Below, in pieces: positions 15,056 through 23,220 of a stretch of DNA of 64,000 bases. A program made the position numbers and the translations under genes. The notes under the pieces were generated by a model. That model searched no databases and had not been told where the DNA came from. It saw only the letters and a list, made by a program, of their open reading frames with translations. This DNA is from Lachnospiraceae bacterium UBA7196 (GTDB lineage: Bacteria > Bacillota > Clostridia > Lachnospirales > Lachnospiraceae), in NCBI GenBank assembly GCA_002490835.1, contig DKUU01000018.1:1-64000 (forward strand), in the 5' to 3' direction. The stretch's first letter is position 1, and each line of letters begins with the position of its first letter.

Positions 15056-16870
15056 ATGTTGTCGGTGATTTTTATTTGGATTTATATGATAGGGACCACG
15101 TTTTTTGTGGGGTATGGCGTGCTGCGTTTTTTGACGCGGCACCTTGCTTATCCTGCGGAGAAAAAAGGCGCGGATAATGCCGGGGATTCGGATTGCGCGG
15201 TGGTCGGCAGGCTGTCTCATGATGCGTATGGTGCGGACGCGTACGTGATGTGCGGTCTGGTCGGCGTCACGGTTTACGCCCAGTTTTTCAGCCTGTTTGC
15301 GGGCGTAGGGCTATGGGCGAATGTTATTTTATGTGCGGCTTGTCTGGTGATTTTTTGGCGGGAACGAAAGGCGATATCGGAGACGCTGAAAGGCAGGCTG
15401 CCCAGCCGTTTTAAATTCTGCACTGTTATATTGCTGTTTCTTTTGTTTGCTTACGGCACGTCACGCGGAATCCCCCACTATGATACCGCCCTCTACCATG
15501 CGCAGAGCATCCGCTGGATCGAGGAGTACGGCGTGGTGAAGGGCCTTGGTAATTTGCATTGCAGGCTGGCCTACAACAGTTCTTCCTTTGCGTTATCCGC
15601 CCTCTATAGCATGGCTTTTTTAGGGGGACAGTCCTATCATTGCACGGCGGGATTTCTCGCCTTTGTTCTGGCTGGTGGATGTTTGCGTCTCATAGATTCC
15701 CTGCGGGAGAGAAAACTGTACGCTTCTGATTTTGCACGGGTGATGTGCGTCTATTATCTGGTCAATATTTTCGATGAAATGATTTCTCCTGCTTCCGATT
15801 ACTTTATGGTTCTGATTGCCTTTTATCTCGTAATTACGTGGCTGACGCTTGCAGAGCGTGGAGAAAAGGAAATTTTCCCCTACGCGCTTCTATGCGTGCT
15901 CGCCGTGTTCCTGTTGACGGTAAAGCTGTCGGCGGCCCTTATTTTACTGCTTACGATTTATCCCGCCTGCCGTCTGGTGAGGGAGAAGCGGTGGGGACAG
16001 GCAGGCATTTATTTGGGACTTGGTTTTGCGACGGCGCTGCCTTATTTGATCCGGAATGTGATACTTTCAGGATGGATGGTTTATCCCTTTACGAGCCTTG
16101 ATTTTTTCAATGTGGTATGGAAGATTCCTAAGGGTTTGGCGGATTATGACGCGCGGGAGATTCAGGTCTGGGGCAGGGGTTACAGCGATGTGACAAGGTA
16201 TGATATTTCGCCGAAAGAGTGGCTCCCCGATTGGTTTCGGGGGCTTGCGGGAAGCGATAAGTTTTTTTTGCTGGCGGCGGTTCTGGCGGTGGCGGCACTG
16301 GTTGTTTGGGCGGGGTATTGCTTTTGGCGGCGTCGGTCTTTTGCGCTGCTGACAGCACAGGGTACGGTGGCGCTTTCCTTCCTGTTCTGGCTGGGGACTT
16401 CGCCTCTGATGCGCTACGGCTGCGTCTATGTGTATCTGACCCCGGCGGTAGTATTCGGGGGGATTTATGCGGCGGTGATGGAAGCGGGGCAGAGTCGCGC
16501 GAAAAACAGTAAAGGCAAAGGTTTGGCTGTCGGCGGAATTGCCAGACGGACGGCAGCAAATTACTGCGTCTGTGCGGCGGTCGTATTGATTCTTGTATAT
16601 AAGGCATTCGCTTTAGGACGCGGAATCATCACTTCCTATGAAAATAATTACTGGATTTCGCAGAAGGATTATGAGAATTTTGCGGTGGAGTCCTGTGAAA
16701 TCGAAGGAGTGACCTTTTATTATCCTGTTGAGGGCGATCAGACGGGGTATGACGCGTTTCCTTCCGCACCGGTCAGGCCGCAGATCGCCTTTCTGGGGGA
16801 AGGGCTTGCGGACGGATTCCGGGCGGCAGAAGTAGAAAAAATGGAAATTAATAAGGAAAGCTATGAATAA
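15056..16870 (+). CDS. Large multi-membrane protein, LIC_10190/GT-C-like
   Basis: A 604-residue integral membrane protein with roughly ten or more hydrophobic segments. The first large loop contains IPHYDTALYHAQSIRWIEEY, with D and H residues, and LGNLHCRLAYNSSSF; this pattern is typical of the LIC_10190-type membrane family found in surface-polysaccharide loci. Such proteins are thought to be lipid-linked glycosyltransferases or polymerases of GT-C type, but activity is not proven. It follows gmd by about 100 bases. Confidence 0.75.
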   Translation: MLSVIFIWIYMIGTTFFVGYGVLRFLTRHLAYPAEKKGADNAGDSDCAVVGRLSHDAYGADAYVMCGLVGVTVYAQFFSLFAGVGLWANVILCAACLVIFWRERKAISETLKGRLPSRFKFCTVILLFLLFAYGTSRGIPHYDTALYHAQSIRWIEEYGVVKGLGNLHCRLAYNSSSFALSALYSMAFLGGQSYHCTAGFLAFVLAGGCLRLIDSLRERKLYASDFARVMCVYYLVNIFDEMISPASDYFMVLIAFYLVITWLTLAERGEKEIFPYALLCVLAVFLLTVKLSAALILLLTIYPACRLVREKRWGQAGIYLGLGFATALPYLIRNVILSGWMVYPFTSLDFFNVVWKIPKGLADYDAREIQVWGRGYSDVTRYDISPKEWLPDWFRGLAGSDKFFLLAAVLAVAALVVWAGYCFWRRRSFALLTAQGTVALSFLFWLGTSPLMRYGCVYVYLTPAVVFGGIYAAVMEAGQSRAKNSKGKGLAVGGIARRTAANYCVCAAVVLILVYKAFALGRGIITSYENNYWISQKDYENFAVESCEIEGVTFYYPVEGDQTGYDAFPSAPVRPQIAFLGEGLADGFRAAEVEKMEINKESYE

Positions 16871-16898
16871 CCTTTAATAAACCTTAAACGAAACTGCA

Positions 16899-16927
16899 TA
16901 GAAAAATAAACGTTGGCGTGGTAAAAT
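16899..16927 (+). promoter_or_regulatory. Candidate promoter, extended -10
   Basis: TAGAAA (16899-16904), 17 bases, TAAAAT (16922-16927) preceded by TGG, an extended -10. It would transcribe the candidate ADP-ribosyltransferase gene. The -35 is weak. Confidence 0.4.
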
Positions 16928-17054
16928 GAAAAACCAAACCGGACAATGATGTGATGCAGAAACGGTGTAATCGCCAACCGATCCAGAATGGAAACAGGAG
17001 TAGCGGAATGCGGGCCGAATCTGCTGAACAGCAAAGGCAGAGGAGGAAGAGCAG

Positions 17055-18143
17055 ATGGATTATATGAATCAACAAGCAGGAATGCAGGACAGAGCACTTC
17101 AAACGAATATGGAGCAAATGCAGCAAATGGAGCCTGAGCAGGTTTCTGTTGCTATGGAAATGTGTCCCTATGAAAACGCGCGCGCCGCAGTGCCGGCACA
17201 GCTGCCTGAATTAGTTGATGCCGCAGTGCAGCATCGAGGGGAAACTTATATGATTGCGAGGGAGCATTTGGAATTTTTAAGGGGAGGTCTGGCTGAAACA
17301 CCGGATCAGGTGGAAGAGGAATTTCACTGGCTTCGCAATATCACCGGCGGCGGTTCGGCTACTTTTTCAAGTAAACGCGGCGCGGACGGGAGGCTGAGAA
17401 CGGATATGAAACTGGCGGAGTATGATACGCTGGAATATCTTACGGGTTGCTTTTATGATGTGGCGGGGGAATTGACGGATATTGCGCCGCGCGAGCGGGA
17501 ACTGGCATTGTTTCGGGGGATACGGATTCCAAAGATTAGTGTGGGCGCCTCCGAGACGGCCGAGGCGGATATCGCAGCGATTATGAGCCAGTATGGAGAT
17601 GTCATTCCGTCGAGCGCGTCTTGGGATATGGAAACGCCGCTGCATTTTGCAGACGCAGAGGCGGGGCAGGACGCAGTAATCTTTCATATGCTCGTACCGC
17701 CGGATTTTCCGCTTGTAATGCTCTCTTATCCGGAAGAGATAAAGGAAGGAGATCCGATTCCCCTGTGCATTCCGGGGCAACAGGAAGTGCTTGTCGGCGC
17801 ATCTACCTTTTCTGATGTTCGTTTGCTGCTTACAGAGGAGAGGGAAGGTTATCGCTGCTATCATGTGGAGGTGAAGCTGAATGCAGTGCCGCGCGGCGCT
17901 GTGATAGATGCAATAAGCGATGCCAGAAAGGAGAGAAACAGGAGGATGGCGCAAAAACAGCCGGAACAGACATCTGTCCCGAAACGCCGTGCATGCACGC
18001 GGGACGTGGTGGAGCGAGTTTTTGGAAAGACGATTGACGAAATGAAGGTAGGTCAGAGATATCAAAGCATCGAACAGCCGGACGTGTGGTATGAACTGAA
18101 GAGAATAGCATTTGCATCCACATTTGAATTGGTGGAAGAATAA
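17055..18143 (+). CDS. Candidate ADP-ribosyltransferase (R-S-E type)
   Basis: The 362-residue protein shows the three signatures of ADP-ribosyltransferases of the toxin/exoenzyme class in the right order: LFRG with R154, IPSSASWDMETPLHF with the S-x-S strand at 187-189, and PGQQEVLV with Q242-x-E244 in the place of the catalytic (E/Q)xE. Spacing of about 33 and 55 residues fits the fold. No signal peptide or membrane segment is seen, so it would act in the cytosol unless exported another way. The N-terminal 50 residues are Met/Gln-rich, and a separate C-terminal part (about 310-362) is of unknown fold. The ATG has GAGGAGGAAGAG upstream. It lies between gmd-linked and fcl genes with no obvious immunity gene. 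The target is unknown. Confidence 0.65.
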   Translation: MDYMNQQAGMQDRALQTNMEQMQQMEPEQVSVAMEMCPYENARAAVPAQLPELVDAAVQHRGETYMIAREHLEFLRGGLAETPDQVEEEFHWLRNITGGGSATFSSKRGADGRLRTDMKLAEYDTLEYLTGCFYDVAGELTDIAPRERELALFRGIRIPKISVGASETAEADIAAIMSQYGDVIPSSASWDMETPLHFADAEAGQDAVIFHMLVPPDFPLVMLSYPEEIKEGDPIPLCIPGQQEVLVGASTFSDVRLLLTEEREGYRCYHVEVKLNAVPRGAVIDAISDARKERNRRMAQKQPEQTSVPKRRACTRDVVERVFGKTIDEMKVGQRYQSIEQPDVWYELKRIAFASTFELVEE

Positions 18144-18257
18144 CGAAGCCGCCTTCTTGTAAATGAAAAGTTCCTGTGATAAACTATTGTCAGATATGCT
18201 TATGTTTCAATAAAAAGGCCGCGCCTTGCAGGAGGCGGGCAGGATTAGGAGATCAGG

Positions 18258-19199
18258 ATGAAGCAGACAGACAAGATTTACGTAGCAGGGCACAGGGGTC
18301 TGGTGGGCAGCGCAATCGTGCGTTCCCTGCAGGCAAAAGGATACACGAATGTGATTGGTAGGACGCACAAAGAGCTTGACTTACTCAGTCAACAAGGGGT
18401 GCGGGATTTTTTTGAAAAGGAAAGGCCGGATGTGGTGGTGCTGGCGGCGGCTAAAGTGGGCGGCATCAACGCCAACAATACCGCGCCTGCGGAGTTTGCT
18501 TATGAGAATATGCAGATTCAGTGCAATGTCATTCAGTGCTGCCACGATTTTCAGGTAAAAAAGCTCCTGTTTCTGGGAAGCACCTGCATCTATCCCCGGA
18601 TAGCGCCACAGCCGATTCCGGAGGACGCGCTGCTGACAGGGCCGCTGGAGGAGACGAACGAGGCCTATGCGATCGCTAAGATTGCGGGTCTTGAAATGTG
18701 TAAGTTTTATAAGAGACAGTACGGGGACGATTTCATCAGTTGTATGCCGACGAATCTCTACGGCCCTCATGACAACTACGATTTGGAAGGCTCCCATGTG
18801 ATGCCCGCCATGATCCGCAAATTCCATGAAGCTAAGGTAAACGGCGCGCCTTTTGTGACGCTCTGGGGAACGGGAACGCCCCTGCGGGAATTTCTTTATG
18901 TGGACGATATGGCGGATGCCTGCGTGTTCCTTCTGGAACATTACAGCGGGGAGCAGCATGTGAATATTGGCACCGGCAAAGAAGTCACGATCAGGGAGCT
19001 GGCGGAAACTGTGAAAAAGGCGGTGGAATACGAGGGCGAGATCGTCTGGAATGCCAATATGCCGGACGGTACGCCGAGAAAGCTCACGGATGTGACGAAG
19101 CTCCACGGGCTTGGCTGGCAGCATAAGATCGATCTGGAGGAGGGCGTGGCGCTCGCTTATCAGTGGTTTCGGGAGAATGTGGAGGAGGCGCGGCTGTAA
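18258..19199 (+). CDS. fcl: GDP-L-fucose synthase
   Basis: A 313-residue epimerase/reductase that completes GDP-L-fucose synthesis from the Gmd product. GHRGLVGSAI binds NADPH, AAAKVGGINANN is a family signature, and YAIAK carries the catalytic YxxxK. The ATG follows TTAGGAGATCAGG. With gmd (13880) it gives the full route from GDP-mannose. The next gene has its own promoter starting 26 bases after the stop. Confidence 0.96.
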   Translation: MKQTDKIYVAGHRGLVGSAIVRSLQAKGYTNVIGRTHKELDLLSQQGVRDFFEKERPDVVVLAAAKVGGINANNTAPAEFAYENMQIQCNVIQCCHDFQVKKLLFLGSTCIYPRIAPQPIPEDALLTGPLEETNEAYAIAKIAGLEMCKFYKRQYGDDFISCMPTNLYGPHDNYDLEGSHVMPAMIRKFHEAKVNGAPFVTLWGTGTPLREFLYVDDMADACVFLLEHYSGEQHVNIGTGKEVTIRELAETVKKAVEYEGEIVWNANMPDGTPRKLTDVTKLHGLGWQHKIDLEEGVALAYQWFRENVEEARL

Positions 19200-19224
19200 A
19201 AACCCGCAGCGCGATAACTTATCG

Positions 19225-19259
19225 TTTACAGCGCGATGGATATTTGGTATCATGTCGAA
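19225..19259 (+). promoter_or_regulatory. Promoter with overlapping 0A-box
   Basis: TTTACA (19225-19230), 17 bases, TATCAT (19248-19253) preceded by TGG. A perfect consensus Spo0A box, TGTCGAA (19253-19259), begins on the last base of the -10. Binding there would block transcription. The gene downstream encodes a Spo0A-type DNA-binding domain. Confidence 0.6.
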
Positions 19260-19329
19260 AGAAGATGACACCCGGCGGAAAGTCTGCCGGGTTTGTCAAA
19301 ATATAAAGTTGCAAAGGAGTAAGAGGGGA

Positions 19330-19713
19330 ATGGCACAACAGAATATGGTGAGCAGACATGAGATCGAACGAATGATCTCGGATTTCATGCTGGAACTGGG
19401 TATTCCGGCGCATCTGCGGGGATATCAGTTTTTGCGCAGCGCGCTTGAGATGTGCGTGGAGGATATGGAGCTGGTGGGGAGCGTCACAAAACTTTTGTAT
19501 CCGGATCTGGCGAAGCGATATCAGACCACGGATACGAAGGTAGAGCGCGCGATTCGCAATGCGATCGAGGTTTCATGGGACAGGGGAAACGGCGACCTCT
19601 TTGAGGAACTATTCGGTTACAGCAATAGTCCGGAATACAACAGACCGACCAACAGCGAGTACATAGCGGTCGTTGCGGATCATATTCGATTGGAAAATGA
19701 CCTGATCGGTTAA
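19330..19713 (+). CDS. Stand-alone Spo0A C-terminal-type DNA-binding protein
   Basis: A 127-residue protein that aligns along its length with the effector domain of Spo0A: GIPAHLRGYQFLRSALEM, then TKLLYPDLAKRYQTT, then KVERAIRNAIEVSW (recognition helix region), and PTNSEYIAVVADHIRLE at the end. The phosphoacceptor receiver domain is absent, so activity cannot be controlled by phosphorelay in the usual way. It could compete for or constitutively bind 0A-boxes. The ATG at 19330 follows AAAGGAGTAAGAGGGGA. A strong terminator follows, making it a single-gene unit inside the glycan locus. Confidence 0.9.
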   Translation: MAQQNMVSRHEIERMISDFMLELGIPAHLRGYQFLRSALEMCVEDMELVGSVTKLLYPDLAKRYQTTDTKVERAIRNAIEVSWDRGNGDLFEELFGYSNSPEYNRPTNSEYIAVVADHIRLENDLIG

Positions 19714-19730
19714 GAAGGGAAGAGGCTAAG

Positions 19731-19760
19731 AAGGGAAGAGATACGTCTCTTCCTTTTTTT
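19731..19760 (+). terminator. Strong intrinsic terminator
   Basis: GGAAGAGA (19734-19741) and TCTCTTCC (19746-19753) pair perfectly around a TACG tetraloop, followed by seven T. It closes the Spo0A-domain gene. Confidence 0.93.
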
Positions 19761-19807
19761 ATGTAAATGTGATACACTTATCTTGATATGCACGAAAGGA
19801 GAACGTT

Positions 19808-20776
19808 ATGAAGTTACTCAGCGTCATCGTACCCTGTTACAATGAGGAAGAGAACATCAGGGATTTTTACGATGAATTGTGCAAAAATACTGTTTTTTTC
19901 GAAAAAAAGGGAATTGCTTTCGAAATCCTTTATGTGGACGACGGATCGAAGGATAAGACGGTGGCGGAGGTGAAGAAGCTCTGCGCGGCGGATGCGCGCG
20001 TGAGGCTTGTTTCCTTTTCTCGCAATTTTGGCAAGGAGGCTGCGATCTATGCGGGCCTGCAGAAATGCAGGGGCGATCTGGCTGTGCTGATGGATGCGGA
20101 CTTACAGGATCCGCCCTCGCTTTTACCAGAGATGTATTCCTACATTGAACAGGGGTACGATTCCGTGGCTACCAGACGCGTGACCAGAAAGGGAGAGCCG
20201 GTGATCCGCTCCTTTTTTGCAAGGATGTTTTATCGGCTGATGAACCGCATCTCCCGCACGGAGATCGTGGACGGCGCGAGAGATTACCGGCTGATGACCA
20301 GACAGGTGGTGGACGCGATTTTGTCCATGTCTGAGTATAACCGTTTTACCAAAGGGATCTTCGGCTGGGTAGGCTACGAGACGAAATGGCTGGAGTACGA
20401 GAATGTGGAGCGCGCAAAAGGGGAGACAAAGTGGTCTTTTTGGAAGCTTTTTCTCTACTCGCTGGAAGGCATCATCGCTTTCTCGACAGTCCCGCTCACC
20501 ATTGCTTCCGTGATGGGCGTACTTTTTTGTATTCTTGCTTTTGCAATGATTATATTTACAATAATACGAAAACTTATATTCGACGATCCGACTTCCGGCT
20601 GGCCTTCACTCGTCTGTATCATTATGTTGGTAAGCGGCGTGCAGCTTTTTTGTCTGGGAATATTAGGGCAGTATTTATCCAAGACTTATATGGAAGTGAA
20701 GAAACGCCCGATCTATCTGGTAAAGGAAGAGACGGGCGGAGAGATATCGGATAAAGACGAAAGGGAAAAGGCTTGA
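19808..20776 (+). CDS. Polyprenyl-phosphate glycosyltransferase (GtrB/DPM1-like GT2)
   Basis: A 322-residue GT2 enzyme. The N-terminal domain has the nucleotide-sugar motifs VDDGSKDKT and DADLQDPP and the GtrB-like RNFGKEAAIYAGL; two membrane segments follow at about 230-260 and 270-295. Family members transfer a sugar from a nucleotide donor to polyprenyl phosphate at the inner membrane face. The ATG follows AAAGGAG. The following GT2 gene starts within its last codons (TTGA overlap). It probably supplies a lipid-linked sugar for one of the GT-C proteins of the locus. Confidence 0.9.
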   Translation: MKLLSVIVPCYNEEENIRDFYDELCKNTVFFEKKGIAFEILYVDDGSKDKTVAEVKKLCAADARVRLVSFSRNFGKEAAIYAGLQKCRGDLAVLMDADLQDPPSLLPEMYSYIEQGYDSVATRRVTRKGEPVIRSFFARMFYRLMNRISRTEIVDGARDYRLMTRQVVDAILSMSEYNRFTKGIFGWVGYETKWLEYENVERAKGETKWSFWKLFLYSLEGIIAFSTVPLTIASVMGVLFCILAFAMIIFTIIRKLIFDDPTSGWPSLVCIIMLVSGVQLFCLGILGQYLSKTYMEVKKRPIYLVKEETGGEISDKDEREKA

Positions 20777-21618
20777 GCGAAAGAAAAGACGGGCTGGTCA
20801 GCGTGATCGTGCCGGTGTACGGCGCGGCGGAATATATTGCAAAGACCATCGCTATGGTGACGGCGCAGACCTTTGAGAACTGGGAATTGATATTGATAGA
20901 GGACGCTTCGCCGGATACAAGCGCGCAGGCCGTCCGCAGTACGCTTGCGGCATACAGGCAGCAGGATGTGACGGCGGAACTTTCCGCGTATGTTTCCAAT
21001 GTGCGTACGGCCGAAATATATACGGATGCTTCAGGCAGGCGGTTTCTTCTTCTTTGCAAGGAGAAGAACGAAGGCGCGGCGGCGGCGAGAAATACGGGCC
21101 TTAAATTGGCGCGGGGCAGATATATCGCGTTTCTTGACGCGGACGACGTCTGGTTTCCCGAAAAGCTGGCCAGAGAGCTTGCTTTTTTGCAGGAGCGGCA
21201 GGCCGGATTCGTGTTCAGTGCCTATGAATTTGGCGACGAGGCGGCGGCCCCCACGGGGAAGGTCGTGCATGTGCCGCCCGTCCTCACTTACAAGGAAGCC
21301 CTTTCGCGGACGGTGATCTTTACCACCACGGTACTGCTTGACAGAGAAAAGATTGCGGACAAGCTGATCGAGATGCCGCTCGTGGAGAGCGAAGATACGG
21401 CGACGTGGTGGAAGATCCTGCGGGCGGGGCATAAGGCCTACGGTCTTGACGAGACGCTCGCGATCTACAGAAGGCCGCCGAAATCCCTTTCTTCTAATAA
21501 GATAAAGGCGCTGCGGCGAATCTGGAATCTCTACCGCAGGCAGGAGGGACTATCCGCATTAAGGAGTCTTCGGTATTTTATCCCATGGGCCTTTCGGGCG
21601 GCCGCGAGGCGTCTGTAA
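20773..21618 (+). CDS. GT2 glycosyltransferase
   Basis: A 281-residue GT-A fold transferase. SVIVPVYGAAEYI starts the domain, and FLDADDVWFPEKL holds the metal-binding DxD. The N-terminal acidic region EDASPD is followed by an unusually long insertion before EKNEGAAAARNTGL. It starts with TTG overlapping the stop of the preceding gene, so translation is coupled. The sugar and acceptor are unknown. The end is basic and probably peripheral to the membrane. Confidence 0.9.
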   Translation: MSERKDGLVSVIVPVYGAAEYIAKTIAMVTAQTFENWELILIEDASPDTSAQAVRSTLAAYRQQDVTAELSAYVSNVRTAEIYTDASGRRFLLLCKEKNEGAAAARNTGLKLARGRYIAFLDADDVWFPEKLARELAFLQERQAGFVFSAYEFGDEAAAPTGKVVHVPPVLTYKEALSRTVIFTTTVLLDREKIADKLIEMPLVESEDTATWWKILRAGHKAYGLDETLAIYRRPPKSLSSNKIKALRRIWNLYRRQEGLSALRSLRYFIPWAFRAAARRL

Positions 21619-21637
21619 GGCAAAAACGGAGTAAACT

Positions 21638-23008
21638 ATGAAACGATTTGAATCCTTAAAAAGACTGATCATATTGCAATTATCTTTTGTTGGACTGATC
21701 ATCCACACGGCGGTCTATGCCTATTTCTGGTTTCAGGAATATTATCCTTATCTGCGCTTTCACGGTAAGGCGAAATTTTTTAGAAACGGTCACCTGCTGA
21801 TGATCCTCATCTATTTTGTGCTGCTGTTCTTTTTTGCCAACATGTACGGGGCATTAAAGATCGGTTATCTGAAAGCGACGGATGTCTTTATTTCCGAAGT
21901 CTTTTCGCTTTTGTTTGTAAATGTGATCTCCTATTTCCAGATTTCCCTGATGGCAAACTGGGTGGTGGCGGTGCGGCCCATCGCGGAAGTGATGCTGATT
22001 CAGATCGTCATTTCGGCGGTGTGGGTCTATGTCTGCAATGCCTGTTACTATAAAGCGTTTCCGCCGAGGGACATTCTCATTGTCCATGGCGAACGTCCTA
22101 TTGATGATATCATAGCGAAATTTAATTCCCGCCGGGACAAGTATCAGGTGAAAAAGTGTATGAATATCTCGAAGGGGATGGAAGCCGTAACGGAAGAAAT
22201 CGGAGAACAGTACGGCGCGGTAGTGCTCTGGGACATCCCCGTGGCGGAGAGAAACGAGCTTTTGAAGCTCTGCTACAGCCGTTCTATCCGCGTTTATATG
22301 ATGCCGAAAATTTCGGATGTGCTGGTGAAAGGCGCGGATCAGCTTCATCTTTTTGATACGCCGGTTTACCTGACAAGAGAATATTCTTTGAAAGTGGAGC
22401 AGCGTCTGGCCAAGCGATTGATCGATCTAATCTGCTCCATCCTGCTTCTGGTGATCGCGTCGCCCATTATGCTGGTCACGGCGGCGGCGATCAAACTTTA
22501 TGACGGCGGTCCTGTCTTATACAAGCAGGTACGCTGTACGAGGGATCGAAAGGAATTTAATATCTTAAAATTTCGCAGTATGGGGGTGGATGCGGAGAAG
22601 GACGGCGTGGCGAGACTGGCGGCGAAGGATGATCCCCGCGTTACGCCGGTAGGAAAGTTCATCCGCGCTACCAGAATCGACGAACTGCCGCAGCTTGTCA
22701 ATATCTTAAAGGGGGAAATGTCCTTTATCGGACCCCGACCGGAGCGGCCGGATATCATTGACAAATACATGAAGGAGATGCCGGAATTTGCGCTTCGCAT
22801 GAAGGTGAAGGCGGGGCTTGCGGGCTATGCGCAGGTGTACGGGAAATATAATACCAAACCCTATGATAAATTAAAACTGGATTTAACTTATATCGAACAG
22901 TATTCCGTGTGGCTGGATTTGAAGCTGATGATGCTCACGTTGAAGATATTGATCAAGCCGGAGAGTACGGAAGGGGTCGAAAAGGACCAGACGACGGCAA
23001 TCAGGTGA
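21638..23008 (+). CDS. Initiating polyprenyl-phosphate phosphoglycosyltransferase (WbaP/PglC type)
   Basis: A 456-residue polytopic sugar-phosphate transferase. Four or so N-terminal membrane segments and a CoA-binding-like central domain precede the catalytic C-terminus. That part contains KRLIDLICSILLL (re-entrant helix), KFRSMGVDAE, DELPQLVNILKGEMSF and IGPRPERP, all hallmarks of the family. It would transfer a sugar 1-phosphate to undecaprenyl phosphate and so start repeat-unit assembly. It is followed by a palindromic repeat element and then a Wzz-like gene. Confidence 0.94.
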   Translation: MKRFESLKRLIILQLSFVGLIIHTAVYAYFWFQEYYPYLRFHGKAKFFRNGHLLMILIYFVLLFFFANMYGALKIGYLKATDVFISEVFSLLFVNVISYFQISLMANWVVAVRPIAEVMLIQIVISAVWVYVCNACYYKAFPPRDILIVHGERPIDDIIAKFNSRRDKYQVKKCMNISKGMEAVTEEIGEQYGAVVLWDIPVAERNELLKLCYSRSIRVYMMPKISDVLVKGADQLHLFDTPVYLTREYSLKVEQRLAKRLIDLICSILLLVIASPIMLVTAAAIKLYDGGPVLYKQVRCTRDRKEFNILKFRSMGVDAEKDGVARLAAKDDPRVTPVGKFIRATRIDELPQLVNILKGEMSFIGPRPERPDIIDKYMKEMPEFALRMKVKAGLAGYAQVYGKYNTKPYDKLKLDLTYIEQYSVWLDLKLMMLTLKILIKPESTEGVEKDQTTAIR

Positions 23009-23018
23009 TAAAGCGACG

Positions 23019-23153
23019 CACAGGCGGCGGATGATTTCTACGTCGCCGCGCTCTCGCTCCGTGAAATGCACAGCGGATACTAAGCTCGTGAAAAACCTCG
23101 CTAAGTACCGGTGCATTTCAAGGGGCTCCTTAAGAAATCATCTGCCGCCTGTG
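23019..23153. repeat. Palindromic element A (135 bp)
   Basis: The outer arms 23019-23039 and 23133-23153 match at 20 of 21 positions in inverted orientation. Inner arms TGAAATGCAC (23062-23071) and GTGCATTTCA (23111-23120) pair exactly. The apex holds CTCGTGAAAAACCTCG (23085-23100), which recurs in inverted orientation in element B at 33732-33746. It starts 10 bases after a stop codon and has no coding potential I can support. It looks like a small non-autonomous palindromic repeat. Confidence 0.8.
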
Positions 23154-23220
23154 CTGGTTGTTGGCTGGATTCACAGGGCAGCCGCCGATATATGAGAAGA
23201 AAAGTGGGAAGGTTTACCTT

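Noticed and set aside
13781..15220. Long minus-strand open frame opposite gmd
   Set aside because: It lies opposite a clear Gmd and has no recognisable domain; GC-rich codon bias of the plus-strand gene produces such mirror frames.
18205..18240. GC-rich hairpin before fcl as a terminator
   Set aside because: No T-run follows it; it sits just before the ribosome site of fcl.
18381..19271. Long minus-strand open frame opposite fcl
   Set aside because: It is antisense to a complete GDP-fucose synthase and His/Arg-rich in the way mirror frames are.
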